DNA from: Dillenia suffruticosa
Lineage: Eukaryota > Streptophyta > Magnoliopsida > Dilleniales > Dilleniaceae
Direction: 5' to 3'
DNA length: 64,000 nucleotides
Assembly (NCBI GenBank): GCA_033439265.1
Contig: JAVTVX010000011.1
Span: 12,979,090 to 13,043,089 of the forward strand
Under the pieces are notes generated by a model. That model searched no databases. It worked only from the letters and a program-made list of their open reading frames with translations, and was not told where the DNA came from. Shown piece after piece: positions 54,201 through 64,000 of the stretch; position 1 is the stretch's first letter, and each line of letters opens with the position of its first letter. Made by a program: the position numbers and the translations under genes.

Positions 54201-54727
54201 TAAAAACTATATCTAAAAGTTTCTAAAGCACAATACGAGGACAATAGGATAGTAGAGCAATCCGTAATGGAAGAAAAATATATTATTATGGAAGTTTAAC
54301 AACTCACTTTGAAAGGAGAAGAAGAAAGGGGAAGAAGAACATGTAGTCTCAGCCGAAGAAGAAAGGGGAAAAAGAAGATGCAGTCTCAGCCTTCACAGAA
54401 ATTGCAAAAGATACCTTGAATTTATAGATTTCAGAAAATTCAATTTTCTAATTTTAATTAAATTCTAAGTCTTTTTTTGTGTTTATCTTCAATTAAATGA
54501 ATTTTATTTGAAATTAGTATTTATCTGAGAGTTGCGGGTCGTGGAATGATATGTAATTGAAGTTGGAATTTATCTAGAGTTATTTTTCTTGGAAGATACA
54601 CAGATGGAGGGAGCTTGTGGGATGATATACAGACGAAAGCATTTTTTGGCCGTATCGTATGGTTTTTGTTTCCGATATGTGTCGGAAATGTGAAACGTGA
54701 CCTAATTAGCATTTTCGTGTATCACAG
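51276..54727 (-). mobile_element. hAT transposon inserted in the copia leader, opposite orientation
   Basis: The transposase remnants at 51570-53790 are on the minus strand. The ends are GC-richer and partly inverted. On the left is a gttgtgtggaaacggaaat segment. On the right, reverse-complemented, is tgtgatacacgaaaatg. Only about half of the terminal bases match. The flanking 8-mers (ending gccatc on the left, containing gctatc on the right) are similar but not identical, so the ends may be off by several bases. It lies wholly between the copia LTR/primer-site region and the copia gag remnant. Confidence 0.65.
51574..53790 (-). pseudogene. hAT transposase pseudogene (BED finger, DUF659, C-terminal dimerisation region)
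   Basis: Read on the minus strand, the pieces follow the order of plant hAT transposases of the DUF659 type. A BED-finger remnant with CNFC and RVKVHLPKISGKG lies at about 53740-53560. The next block, 53460-53250, has a PFDIQN element. The DUF659 core follows at 53116-52787 (VSDGLSNPQRRPLINFMA, then MDCSSEVND). A middle region at 52560-52190 has MSDQWVQYRDDDQGKTKFV, CFNLVYDM and FAHSLNP. The C-terminal region lies at 51849-51574 (KRAKDLVFVHNN, then DEPKLESLFF). Several stops and frameshifts separate them, so no intact transposase can be made. All major domains are still recognisable, which suggests a full-length insertion that later decayed. Confidence 0.75.
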
Positions 54728-55974
54728 GCTATCATCATGTAAGGGACCACAACAAATCTTGTATTTGAAAGCCAACATTTGAAATTTGGATTTATGCACC
54801 ATGTATACATACAATATTGAGTTTATGCACAAATCATGTGAGGTCATTAATGTTCAATTTTTCATAAAACAATGGGTAAATGGGATAACCATACACCTAA
54901 TCATTTGCCTCTATTAAAACACAATATTTTGACTCTTATGGAACACGATATTTTAGCTTTTCAAAATAGGCTTGAATATTGATCCTTTGGATTAATTCTT
55001 AAAAAAAAAAAATTGGAGTATGATATTTGGAAATTATGCGTAAATTTAATTTTGTAATAATTCTGTACATAAGAGAGCGTACAAAATTATTAAAATATTT
55101 TTTTTTGGATGAAAAATTTTTAAAAATTCTCAAAATTTGAAAATATCTTCTAAACTCAAATTTTGAAAAATCGTGCATAAATTTAATTTTAAAATAATTT
55201 TGTACATAAGAGGAGGTACAAAATTAATAAAATATATTATATAATTTGGTTGCATTTTTATATTAAAATTTTATGCACTTTTGCATGATAAAATTAAATA
55301 ATATTATTATTCTATTGATTAATATAATTTTCAAAATTAATTAGAGTGTAACTACAACAATCACAATTAAATAGAAAATTATATATAAAAGTATGAACAC
55401 ATTAGAAAAAGAATAATATATCATGAAAATTATTTTTAGAAAATTATTTTTATGTAATAAATGTTATCCCACAAGAAGTTTTGTTGTATAAAATAATAAA
55501 ATTAGATATAAAATATTAAAATAGCTATTTTTAATAGTAGTTTACTTAGTTGAAATCTCTTTTTTATATAATACTATAAATATAATTGATTTAATGCATG
55601 TTTAGGCTGATTTTGTTGAAAAGATTGGGATAATTTTAAAACTGACCGATTATTAAGCGGTCTTATTTAACCTACCACCTAACTAGTACACTAGAGAGGC
55701 CGTCTTATAGGGTTGAGTAGAAAATAATAAAGTAATAAAGGAAAAACTACCTACTGATAGTTTTCTAATTAGTTCACAGGTATTGAAAAATGATCTATGT
55801 TTAATAAATTTTATCATAAAATTAAATAAATCTAATAGAATTAAAAATTTAGTTTATCGGCATTTCTATGTTATAGATTTATTTTTATATATTTGTTTTG
55901 TATACATATATTAAATGTCTCAAATATAGTTATTAAATATATTTATTTATTTTGCAATATTCCCAACCATAAAT
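54728..55974. other. Copia leader continued
   Basis: AT-rich sequence between the hAT right end and the first gag remnant. It has no frame of note. An internal imperfect repeat of a motif like gcgtaaatttaattttgtaataattctgtacataagag occurs twice (near 55038 and 55170), given here in outline only. Confidence 0.35.
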
Positions 55975-58900
55975 TTGAAATCCGATTTTATCAATTTAAA
56001 TGAAGAGAAATATAAGAAACAGAGGAAAATTGTATTTTTCCATTTAGACTACTTGGATATTGATTATGCTATTAGGAAAAGTGAGCCACCTTTGATGATC
56101 AATACTATTTTCAGGATTGATAAACTTTTTATGAACATTGAAAATGATCTAATCGCTTAAATATCATATTCATAAATAGTAAAATTTCGGTTGGTATCCG
56201 TGACTTGATCAACTAGTATACTAATGTCCGTACTTTTCTTAAAGGTATAGACGAGCAATTTACAGTATCGGAGAAGTTTTTATCCAGTACTCTCATTATG
56301 CAGTTCTCCTTTACAAGGCTCACTACTGTTCATGGTGTGTGCAAACACATCATGCGGATGCGGGATATAACGGCTCAGTTAAAAATCCTAAAGGTTGAAT
56401 TGTCTGAGTTTTTCCTCATACACTTTATTCTGAATTTTTTCTCGTAACCTTACGGTTCTTTTAAAATTTTCTACAATACACATAAGGAGAAATGATCCAT
56501 CAATGAGTTGATGGCCATGTGTGTGCAAGTAGAAGGAAGAATATTGATAGAGATGAAATAGGATTCTATAAATGTACATATAGTAGTGCAAGAAAAGAAA
56601 AAAAGCAAATCCAAATCAAACCAAAAGAACACAAAATCGAAAGCGAATATAAAGAAAAAATCAAAATATTTTTTCTGTAAAAAGAATGGATATGTGAAAC
56701 AGTATTGTGTCAAGTACAAGCAGTGGCTTAAGTATAAAAGTACAAAAATTTTATTAATTTGTTATAAATGTTGTATGACTGAAATTTCTCATTACATATA
56801 GTGAATTAATTCTGGTTATACTATCCATATAACGAATGTATTGCAGGCCTTGCAAAACCTAAGAAAATCAGTATATCGTGAACAATCTATCTATTTGGAC
56901 AACAAGATGAGTTTACGAGTAAAGGGTATTGGCGATTGTGAACTCATTATAACTAGTGGGCATGTTTTGAAATTAGAGAGTGTTTTATATACTTAACTTT
57001 TTTAGAAAATTAATTTCCGTTTCAAAACTTGTATAATTTTATTATTTTTCCAATTTAATAATAAAATGATATTATTTTTTGATTCAAATATTATTAGTTA
57101 TGATTCATTATTAAATGGATTATATATTATTACTTTACGAGACAATACTTGCATGAATGTAACACACACAGGAGTTAAAAGAAGTGTCATTGAGGAAAAT
57201 TCTTCTATATTGTGGCATAAAAAAATAGGATACATCTCTATTAAGAAAATATAAAAGTTAATAAAGGATTGATATTTAATACCTTAAACTTTAGTGATTT
57301 TGAGATTTATGTGGACTATATTAGGGAAAAGCAGATTAACAAAACTCAAAATGGTGCTATGAAGATGTCAAAATTTTTTAAGATCATACATACATACATT
57401 TGTATTTCATGTATAGATTTAGTTTCATTTATAAATGATTACTCATGACATATATATCTTTATATCTTTCATTATAAAGATGAAACATTGGGTGTCTTTA
57501 AAATTTTCAAAATAGAGGTAGATAAACACTGCGATAAGCAAATAAATGTCGTGAGATCAGATAGAAGTAGAGAATACTATAGAAGATATACAGAGAATGG
57601 ACAAAGACCCGATCCATTTGCAAAATTGTTTCAAGAAAATAGGATTATTGTCCAATATACCATGTTTAATTCACCTGACAAGAGTAGGGTAGTTAAAAGA
57701 AGGAATATGATCATGTTTGATATGGTTAGAAACATAATGGCTAATTCCAAACTATCTAAATTCTTGTGAACTAAAATTTTAAAGATGACAATTTACATCC
57801 TAAATATGGTTTTAACTAAAACTGCAACAAAAATTCCCATCAAATTATTTTAGAGTTAGAAATCTAGTTTAAAACGTGTATGCATTTGGAGCTGTTTGAC
57901 AGAGATAAGGATTTACAATCAATGAGAGAAAATGGATCTAAAGACCGTGAATGGATACTTTATTGGTTATGTTGATAACTTCAAGAGATATCGATTTTAT
58001 TTTCCATCTTACCACATTGGATTTATGAAATCTAGAAAGTTAGATTTTTAGAAAATAACTTGTTCATGAGAGAGATTACTTTTGGGACTTAATTTCTAAA
58101 AGAAACTCATCTAGTATTCTGTCAAGTTTAAGTACCAAGTTAATTATCATCCAAAATGACCCTCAAGTGCCTGTGAACATAAATTAGGATACGGATGACA
58201 ATCAAGAAATTCCACAAACAGCTAACCCAAATCAAATTGGTTAACTTTCTCCTCCGGAGATGTTAAACCAATGTTAAAGAGATCTATTTGAGAAAAAATA
58301 TTAACTGTATCTGATGATTATGTGATATACTTTTAAGAGTCTGATTATAATGTTTGAGTTATAGAGGATTTGGAAATATTTTTCCAAATCATGAGCTTTA
58401 AAAATTCGAACTTATGACTAAATGGCATGAAAAATGAGATGAACTCCATGAGAAACAATGGAGTTTAGCACCTTATAGAGTTGTCAGATGGAGTAAAACC
58501 TATATGATGTAAATAGGTTTTTAAGACTACAACCGACTCATTGGCAATATTAAGAAATATAAAACCAGACTTGTTATTAAAGGGTTCATCCAAATGGAAA
58601 GAATTGATTATTCGTAGACATTTTCTCTAATGTATACAAAAGATTCCCTTTGTATCATTCTGAAACTTGTTGTATATTTCGATCCAGAGTTGTAATAAAT
58701 GAATGTGAAAATGATTTTCTTTAATAGGGAACTAGAGAAAGAGGTTTATATGTATCAATCTGAAGGATACTCCTTTAGTGGTAGTGAGCATTTGATGTAC
58801 AAACTTAAAAAATTCATATATAAGCTGAAACAAAACTATCGTCAGTGGTATTTAAATTTCATAATATAGTTATTTTATTCCATTTTGAAGAGAACATTAT

Positions 58901-59940
58901 AAATCAATGCATATATTTCAAGGTCAATGAGACCAATTTTTGTTTTCTTATCCTATATATGGATTACATACTATTTGCCACAAATAATAAGGGGATATTG
59001 TATGAGGTGAAACCGTTTCTCTTTAAAAACTTTAAGATGAAAAATTTAGGTGATACATCTTATATCATCAGAACAAATATACATTGAGATAGATCGTATA
59101 AAGTCCTGAGACTATCTTAAGAAATCTATATTAACAAAGTACATGCTTATGAGATACAGGATAAAGAACTGTTCATCAAGTATAGTTTCAATTATCAAAG
59201 GGGATAAATTCAATTTAAACCAATACCCTAAAACAGATTTGGAAAGGGAACGAATGACGAACATTCTATATGCTTCCGTTGTTGGAACCTTTATGTATGC
59301 ACAGATTTATATAACACCTGATATAACGCATGCCGTGGGGATATTAGGAAAATATTAAAGTAACCGAGGTTTGAAACATTAGAAAACTGTAAAGAAGATC
59401 TTGAGATATTTATAAGATACCAAGAAACACATACTTACATACAGAAAAATCGACAATTTGGAAGTAGTCGGGTACTTGGATTTGGAATTTGCTTGCTGTG
59501 TTGATTTCTAGAAATCAATGTTGGGTCACATCTTCATGATGGCCGGTGGAATTGTATCATGAAGGAGTGTTAAGTAGAAATTGACTGTGATCTCTATTAT
59601 GGAAGCTGAGTTTATGGTGTTTTTTAAGGTTATGTTACACGTGGTGTGGTTCAAAAGTTTCATATTCGGATTTAGAATTTTAGATTCTATACATAAACTA
59701 TTATGATATTTTGTGACAATTTAGTTATTGTATTTTTAACTAAAAATAATAAGAGCGGTAGTCGAAATAAGTATATCGATATAAAATATTTAACCATTAG
59801 GGAAAGAATGTTGAAAAAAAATTGTAATATAATACATTAATATTGATTGTATGTTGGCTGATCGTTTAACCAAATGCAAGTTACTAAATAAGTTCAGAGA
59901 TCATATTGTAAATATGATATTATTGTCTTATCTAAAAGAA
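55975..59940 (+). pseudogene. Copia gag-pol pseudogene
   Basis: Plus-strand pieces follow copia order. Gag is at 55975-56800 (FHLDYLDIDYAIRK, and a zinc-knuckle remnant CKKNGYVKQYC near 56680-56715). A GAG-pre-integrase piece (ILWHKKIGYIS) lies near 57205-57245. The integrase core is at 57488-57770 (VVRSDRSREYY, FAKLFQENRIIVQYTM). Reverse transcriptase is at about 58440-59085 (NGVKPI-like and KWVFKT-like segments, then LYMDYILFATNN where YVDD is expected, so a catalytic Asp is changed). Next comes YASVVGTFMYAQ (59270-59300). The RNase H end is near 59715-59800 (CDNLVIVF, then KYIDIKYLTIRERM). Many stops and frameshifts are present. The relatives are Tnt1-like plant copia elements. Confidence 0.8.
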
Positions 59941-60197
59941 ATTCAGAATTTAATTTTCTCAATAAAATAGTGTACATATTTTTGTTTTAATAAATTCATT
60001 AAGTTTGGATTCCGAATAAACATAGAGTTTATCCTGAAAGTAAATATCATTATAAGACTAGAAAATAGAATATATTGTGGTATACGAAAAACAATACTTA
60101 CTTTTAAATGACTTACCATCGTTACTTGATACTCTATTTTAATAAGAAATTGATTTTCTTTCGATTTCAAGTCGGTTTGTTGAACCAAATAAAAGAA

Positions 60198-60628
60198 TAT
60201 TAGGAATTTTTTTAAATTCAAATTCCATAAATTAATACATTTAAAATTGAGTTAATGAAAAAAATATTACTAAAAAGGATTAAAAGTAATAAAGAATTGA
60301 AAAAATTTGAATTGGATTGCATTTTGTTAGATTTTGGTGGCTTATTCAAAACTTCATAATTAATTTTGTTTTTTCATTTTGAATGTTTAATTGTTTTTCC
60401 ACAATATCTAACAATAATTTAGAGTGACAATTATATGGTTTTAATCGTTTTTTTATGATTGAGAGTCTATATAAACTTTTTTCTAGTGTATTGGGTCTCT
60501 AAATCCAAATTTCTTGAATTTATACCATTATCGAGTACGTTCCAAAGATTATTTTAGTAGTTTTGCAGTTACCAGAAGTGAAAGAGAAAAGTATAGCTAG
60601 AGATAACCCTAAGTCATGCATTCTAACA
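60198..60628 (+). repeat. Copia 3' LTR
   Basis: This 431-base block is collinear with the 5' LTR at 50443-50969. It begins tattaggaattttt and ends gcattctaaca, keeping the terminal CA. Many scattered substitutions and two deletions relative to the 5' copy show that the insertion is old. The bases before it (ccaaataaaagaa) would be the decayed polypurine tract. Confidence 0.85.
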
Positions 60629-60633
60629 TAAGA

Positions 60634-61261
60634 TAGTAGCAACATGAGCACAAGCGATCAATAAAGTTTCCAGTTAAGTGGTATGAGATTATAATAAGTA
60701 TTTATATTAACCGAAAGAGAGGAAAATTTAAGAAAATTTGGATAATAATAATAAAATATAATATAAATGATGTAAATATATATATGAAAATATCATATAA
60801 GATAGAGTATAATAACATAAAAGCATTTATATTACCGACCTTACTTGATGAAATAAAAACACGATTATTATTATTGTATAAAGAAAATAATTACAAAACA
60901 TATGATTTGAAATAAAATATAAAAATATACAAAGATCTATATAACTAACCTCATTTAATGGGATAAAAGATTGGTTGTTGTTATTGTATATTAAATTTGG
61001 TGCTTTGCTTTTGGTTTAAATAAGTAATTATAGTCGTATTTACTAAAAAGCAGGTTATTTGAAATAGACTCAAATCTATTAATTATAATAAAATATAATT
61101 TGAAAAAAAATTACTTTTTTAATTTCTTATGAAAAATTTAGATAGGAATTATGATTAATATTACAATACACAGATTGATTTAAAAAAATCAAAATCTAAA
61201 TACTAATGGTACCATATAGTCATATGCAATACAAGGATATATTAAATACTAATGGTCTCTC
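60634..61261. other. AT-rich spacer between copia and the foldback element
   Basis: No gene is visible. The string taaatactaatggt occurs twice (about 61197-61210 and 61244-61257), 47 bases apart, flanking a short segment. This may be a footprint or a local duplication. Confidence 0.4.
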
Positions 61262-61272
61262 TCGCTCTCTAG

Positions 61273-62112
61273 AGCTTTGTATGGAATTAAATCTAAAAAA
61301 AAAATATAAATGACCTAGGAGTTAAAAAAATTCGGGATCTAACCCCTATTTGTTTGGGTTGAACACGCGACACCGAGACGTGGCAACACCTGGATGGCCG
61401 AAGGCCATGCTCGCACACGTGTCACGTCTTGAAGACCGACATTCCCCCTCCCCCCACCGTCCACGGTGCTCTCGTAGCCCCTCCCTCCCTCCCCCCACAG
61501 CTTTCTCTTTTCCTCCCCCACCCGCGGCTGACTCTCTCTCTCTCCCCCCATGGCATTCCTCTCTCGGGGGGAGAGAGAGACAACCGTGGGGGGAGGGAGA
61601 GAGACAGCCACGGGGGGAGGTAGGGAGAGAGATAGCCACGGGGGGAGGGAGGGAGAGAGAGAGCCACGGGGGGAGGGAGGGAGGGAGAGAGGAGTGCCAC
61701 GGGCATCGGAGATAGAGAGAGAGAGCCGCGGGCAAGGGAGGGAGGGAGAGAGGAGTGCCGCGGGTGGCGGGGGGAAGAGAGAGAGAGAGAGTCATGGGCG
61801 GGGGAGGGAGAGAGAGAGCCACGGGCAGGGGAGGGAGGAGCCGCGGGACAGCCACGGGCCAGCCGCGGGCAACGAGGGGAAGGGAATGTCGCGTCTTGAA
61901 GACGCGACAAGTTATGTCACAGCTTGAAGATGCAACATGCATGCCAGCGTGGCCTTTGCCCACCCGGGTGCTGCCACATCGCAGTGTCACAGGTTCAACC
62001 CGCGACATAATCTGTCACGGGTTCAACCCACGATAAATGGGTGTTAGATCCCGAATTTTTTTGATCCCGAGATCATTTTAAATTTTTTTTAGGTTTAATT
62101 TCATACAAAGTT
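61273..62112. mobile_element. 840-bp foldback / Mutator-like element with long inverted arms
   Basis: The 11-mer TCGCTCTCTAG lies directly outside both ends (61262-61272 and 62113-62123). The arms are long imperfect inverted repeats (left about 61273-61455, right about 61880-62112). Both begin a(g/a)ctttgtatg(g/a)aattaaa and share aaaaaaattcgggatctaac, gggttgaac, a cgtgg(c)aacac block and cttgaaga-type motifs ending at gacattccc. The right arm has extra internal duplications. The core is a GC-rich minisatellite. No transposase is present. The class is inferred from arm length and target duplication size (9-11 bases). A large strand-specific hairpin is predicted if the element is transcribed. 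Confidence 0.7.
61560..61875 (+). repeat. G-rich minisatellite core of the foldback element
   Basis: About eleven units of roughly 25-33 bases share a ccacgggggg or ccgcgggc head and a ggagggagagagag tail. Heads lie near 61583, 61609, 61636, 61664, 61697, 61726, 61758, 61793, 61819, 61841 and 61853. Frequent runs of three to six G on one strand could form quadruplexes. Open frames here on both strands are by-products of the repeat. Confidence 0.8.
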
Positions 62113-62780
62113 TCGCTCTCTAGGGATTTCCTCGCTCCCGTCCATCTCTCTCGCTCTCACTCTCGCACACGCACTTTAGGGTTTTTCTCTGAGAACCAAA
62201 AACCAGTCCGTAATAGGTGACCCTTCCAGGTACGTTTTTGAAACCCTAATCTCAATTCTCCGATGTAGGTATGCTCTCTTTTTGCTCTACTCTCTCTCGC
62301 TTTTCTTTTTTTCTCTTTATCCTCTATCTCTCCCCCTCCTCTTTGTTGTTTGACGATCAGACGAGGGTTTTCATGTCTATCTCTTTAAGTTGAAGATGAA
62401 TCTCTCTTCTCTGATGATCCAGAAACTCTCCTTATATCTCCGGTGGATTAGATCTCTAAGGTCTCTCCATCTATCTCTTCCATCCCTGACTATAACCCGA
62501 TTGGCACAATAGACCTCCATCTGTCTCATTCTCTCTCACTCTCTTCTTACGTCCGTCTATCTATTTCCTCCATCTCTGTCCATCTCTCTCTTCCATCTCT
62601 AGCTCTCTCTCCCTTGCTCTCGTAGGAAAAGTATCAATCTTGTCGGAACAGAAGCATATTTATCTCCAACTCTCCCCTGCTATCTTCATCTTCCTCTCCT
62701 TCTGTCACTCTCTCAACTGAAGAAGCCGAGATCTGCCTCTTCGTCCCTCTCTGTCTCTGTCTCCCCTGATTTCATGTGAA
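62113..62780 (+). other. CT-rich segment resembling the 5' leader of a gene beyond the window
   Basis: Immediately right of the foldback element the plus strand is strongly CT-rich, with a tttagggttttt telo-box-like motif near 62174. A consensus donor (ccag then gtacgt) lies near 62230. Further CT-rich sequence follows to about 62770, where base composition switches abruptly to AT-rich. This looks like a leader exon plus intron of a plus-strand gene. I find no downstream coding exon before 64000, so it may be a dead promoter. Confidence 0.25.
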
Positions 62781-64000
62781 TGTGATTTTTTTGGGGATTT
62801 ATTTATTTTTTAGTATTAACTTAAAATATATCATGAATTTAAAGTTATTAAAAATTAAATTATACTAAACTATTATCGAATTTAATTTATTTTTATTTTT
62901 TATTCCGTTTTATATATTATTATTTGAAAAATTGCACCATGACCGGTTTCAAGTGCAGGTAAAGGAGCAAAGTTGTGATAGATTGACAGTCAGAATAAAA
63001 TCCTTCATAAAAAAATGAAAGACAAATTATGGTGCAGGATTGAAATGGTCATTGATCATGGTCCTATTCTTTGAGGAACAAATAACATGGGATATGTGGC
63101 TTGTGCATTCAATTTTCTATATTGAAAACAATAAAATATTTAATAATATTCTCGCTCACGCTGCTTAAATCCAAATCAACTTCATAATTTGTTATCTAAA
63201 TCTTTTTTACTTGGAACTAAAAATGGGGAGTTTATTTCTAATTTTATAAAAATTAAAAATTTCTGAATTAACAAAAGAGATTGAGTTTATATTATAAAAA
63301 TGAACTTGAAGTTTGTCACCTTCACTTTACTTTACTTCTCAAATAATATTTTATTTATCACGAATATTGTCATATAATAGTAAGTTTACACTAATTTATA
63401 GATAAAAAATTTTGTGACTATTTAAAAAATTACATTTTTATATAAATTTTATATAATAATTAAAGAAATATGTTATATATAAAATAAAATATGATGAAGG
63501 GAGAGAGAAAAGAAATGACATATGCCAAATGCGAGCCCTTTTATGATAAAAAGGAATTTTTTCATGAGAAAAATTAACTAAATATGAATATTAAAAAAAG
63601 AAGTTATTATTATTTTTATATATATATTATTGGTATCCGATAATTATTTTAGATACGATTAAAGTTAACGCCTTTTGTCAACATTTTCTGATTTAGTCAC
63701 TAAGGAGAGTTTAGTTAGGATATGAGCTATCATATTGTGCAAGATCTTGGAAGAAAACACCATTGGTATTGCCTAAAAGCTTGAAAAATGAGTAATCCAA
63801 AAAAAAAAAAAACACACACACACACACACTACACCTAAACTATTTTCACACCACACAATTTGTTTATCACTCTTTAACGGTCTGATTCTACAAGGTAAAT
63901 AAGTTCATAGGTCCAGCAAAACCCATAAGCTAAAGTTGCTGCCTTTCAGATGTCAGGATTCCAATGGCCTCTGGCAGAATTTCCCTCTCTCATTTTTTTT
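62781..64000. other. AT-rich end of the window without recognised gene
   Basis: No sustained frame, RNA gene or long repeat is visible. A (CA)n tract lies at about 63811-63829. If the CT-rich segment before it is a leader, this could be intron. Confidence 0.35.

Larger units (their letters stand above)
50438..60633 (+). mobile_element. Degenerate Ty1/copia retrotransposon, complete ends, split by an hAT insertion
   Basis: The 5-mer TAAGA directly flanks both outer ends (50438-50442 and 60629-60633), as expected for integrase-made target duplications. Inside are a 5' LTR (50443-50969), a primer-binding-site remnant (about 50972-50983), a leader interrupted at about 51276-54727 by an oppositely oriented hAT element, and coding remnants in copia order: gag, integrase, reverse transcriptase, RNase H. 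A 3' LTR (60198-60628) closes the element. Stops and frameshifts are found throughout, so it cannot encode its own proteins. Without the hAT it would be about 6.7 kb. Confidence 0.85.

Noticed and set aside
61346..62008. A 220-residue Pro/Ser/Leu-rich open frame on the minus strand, with overlapping frames on both strands
   Set aside because: All six frames stay open because the core is a short GC-rich repeat. Composition is repetitive, no family features are seen, and the region is explained by the foldback element.

Overview
This is a stretch of AT-rich nuclear DNA from a flowering plant. The evidence is intron-rich genes with canonical GT/AG junctions, long AT-rich introns, CT-rich leaders, and several classes of plant transposable elements (copia, hAT, Mutator-like, LINE, SINE, MITE). 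The gene families all have named Arabidopsis relatives. I cannot name the species. I see no bacterial features, CRISPR array, rRNA or tRNA gene.

Five protein-coding genes can be reconstructed completely. (1) 9500-11983 (+): an intronless 827-residue kinase of the receptor-like kinase S.2 type, with an active kinase followed by a pseudokinase. (2) 14541-12366 (-): an EF-hand protein of the CML21/CML22 type, five coding exons, 233 residues. (3) 22091-16243 (-): a MYB-CC (GARP) transcription factor of the PHL2/PHL3 type, six exons, 307 residues. (4) 31666-45782 (+): a mitochondrial DUF185/NDUFAF7-type methyltransferase, thirteen exons, 468 residues. (5) 49950-47809 (-): cytosolic ribosomal protein uL13 (RPL13A), four exons, 206 residues. 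I joined each one exon by exon, and every reading frame closes exactly on a stop codon.

Layout. 1-9499 is gene-free and holds a diverged direct duplication, a tandem array of units of about 190-240 bp, and dispersed repeats. 9.5-22.1 kb holds the kinase, CML and PHL genes. 22.5-31.6 kb is intergenic, with a SINE family and a LINE fragment containing a MITE. 31.7-45.8 kb is the methyltransferase gene, whose 3.5-kb intron 4 carries an antisense LINE piece and an hAT fragment. 46.7-47.4 kb is a 746-bp terminal-inverted-repeat element with a 9-bp target duplication. 47.8-50.1 kb is RPL13A. 50.4-60.6 kb is one copia retrotransposon, with recognisable LTRs and a perfect 5-bp target duplication, whose leader has been split by an inverted hAT transposon. 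61.3-62.1 kb is an 840-bp foldback element with long inverted arms and a GC-rich minisatellite core, inside what looks like the leader of another gene. The rest, to 64.0 kb, is AT-rich with no gene I can support.

The genes do not form a pathway. The CML and PHL genes lie side by side on one strand, as their relatives do in Arabidopsis (At3g24110 and At3g24120), so this is probably conserved microsynteny. The most unusual material is in the mobile elements, especially the two inverted-repeat elements with internal non-transposase sequence and the nested copia/hAT structure.
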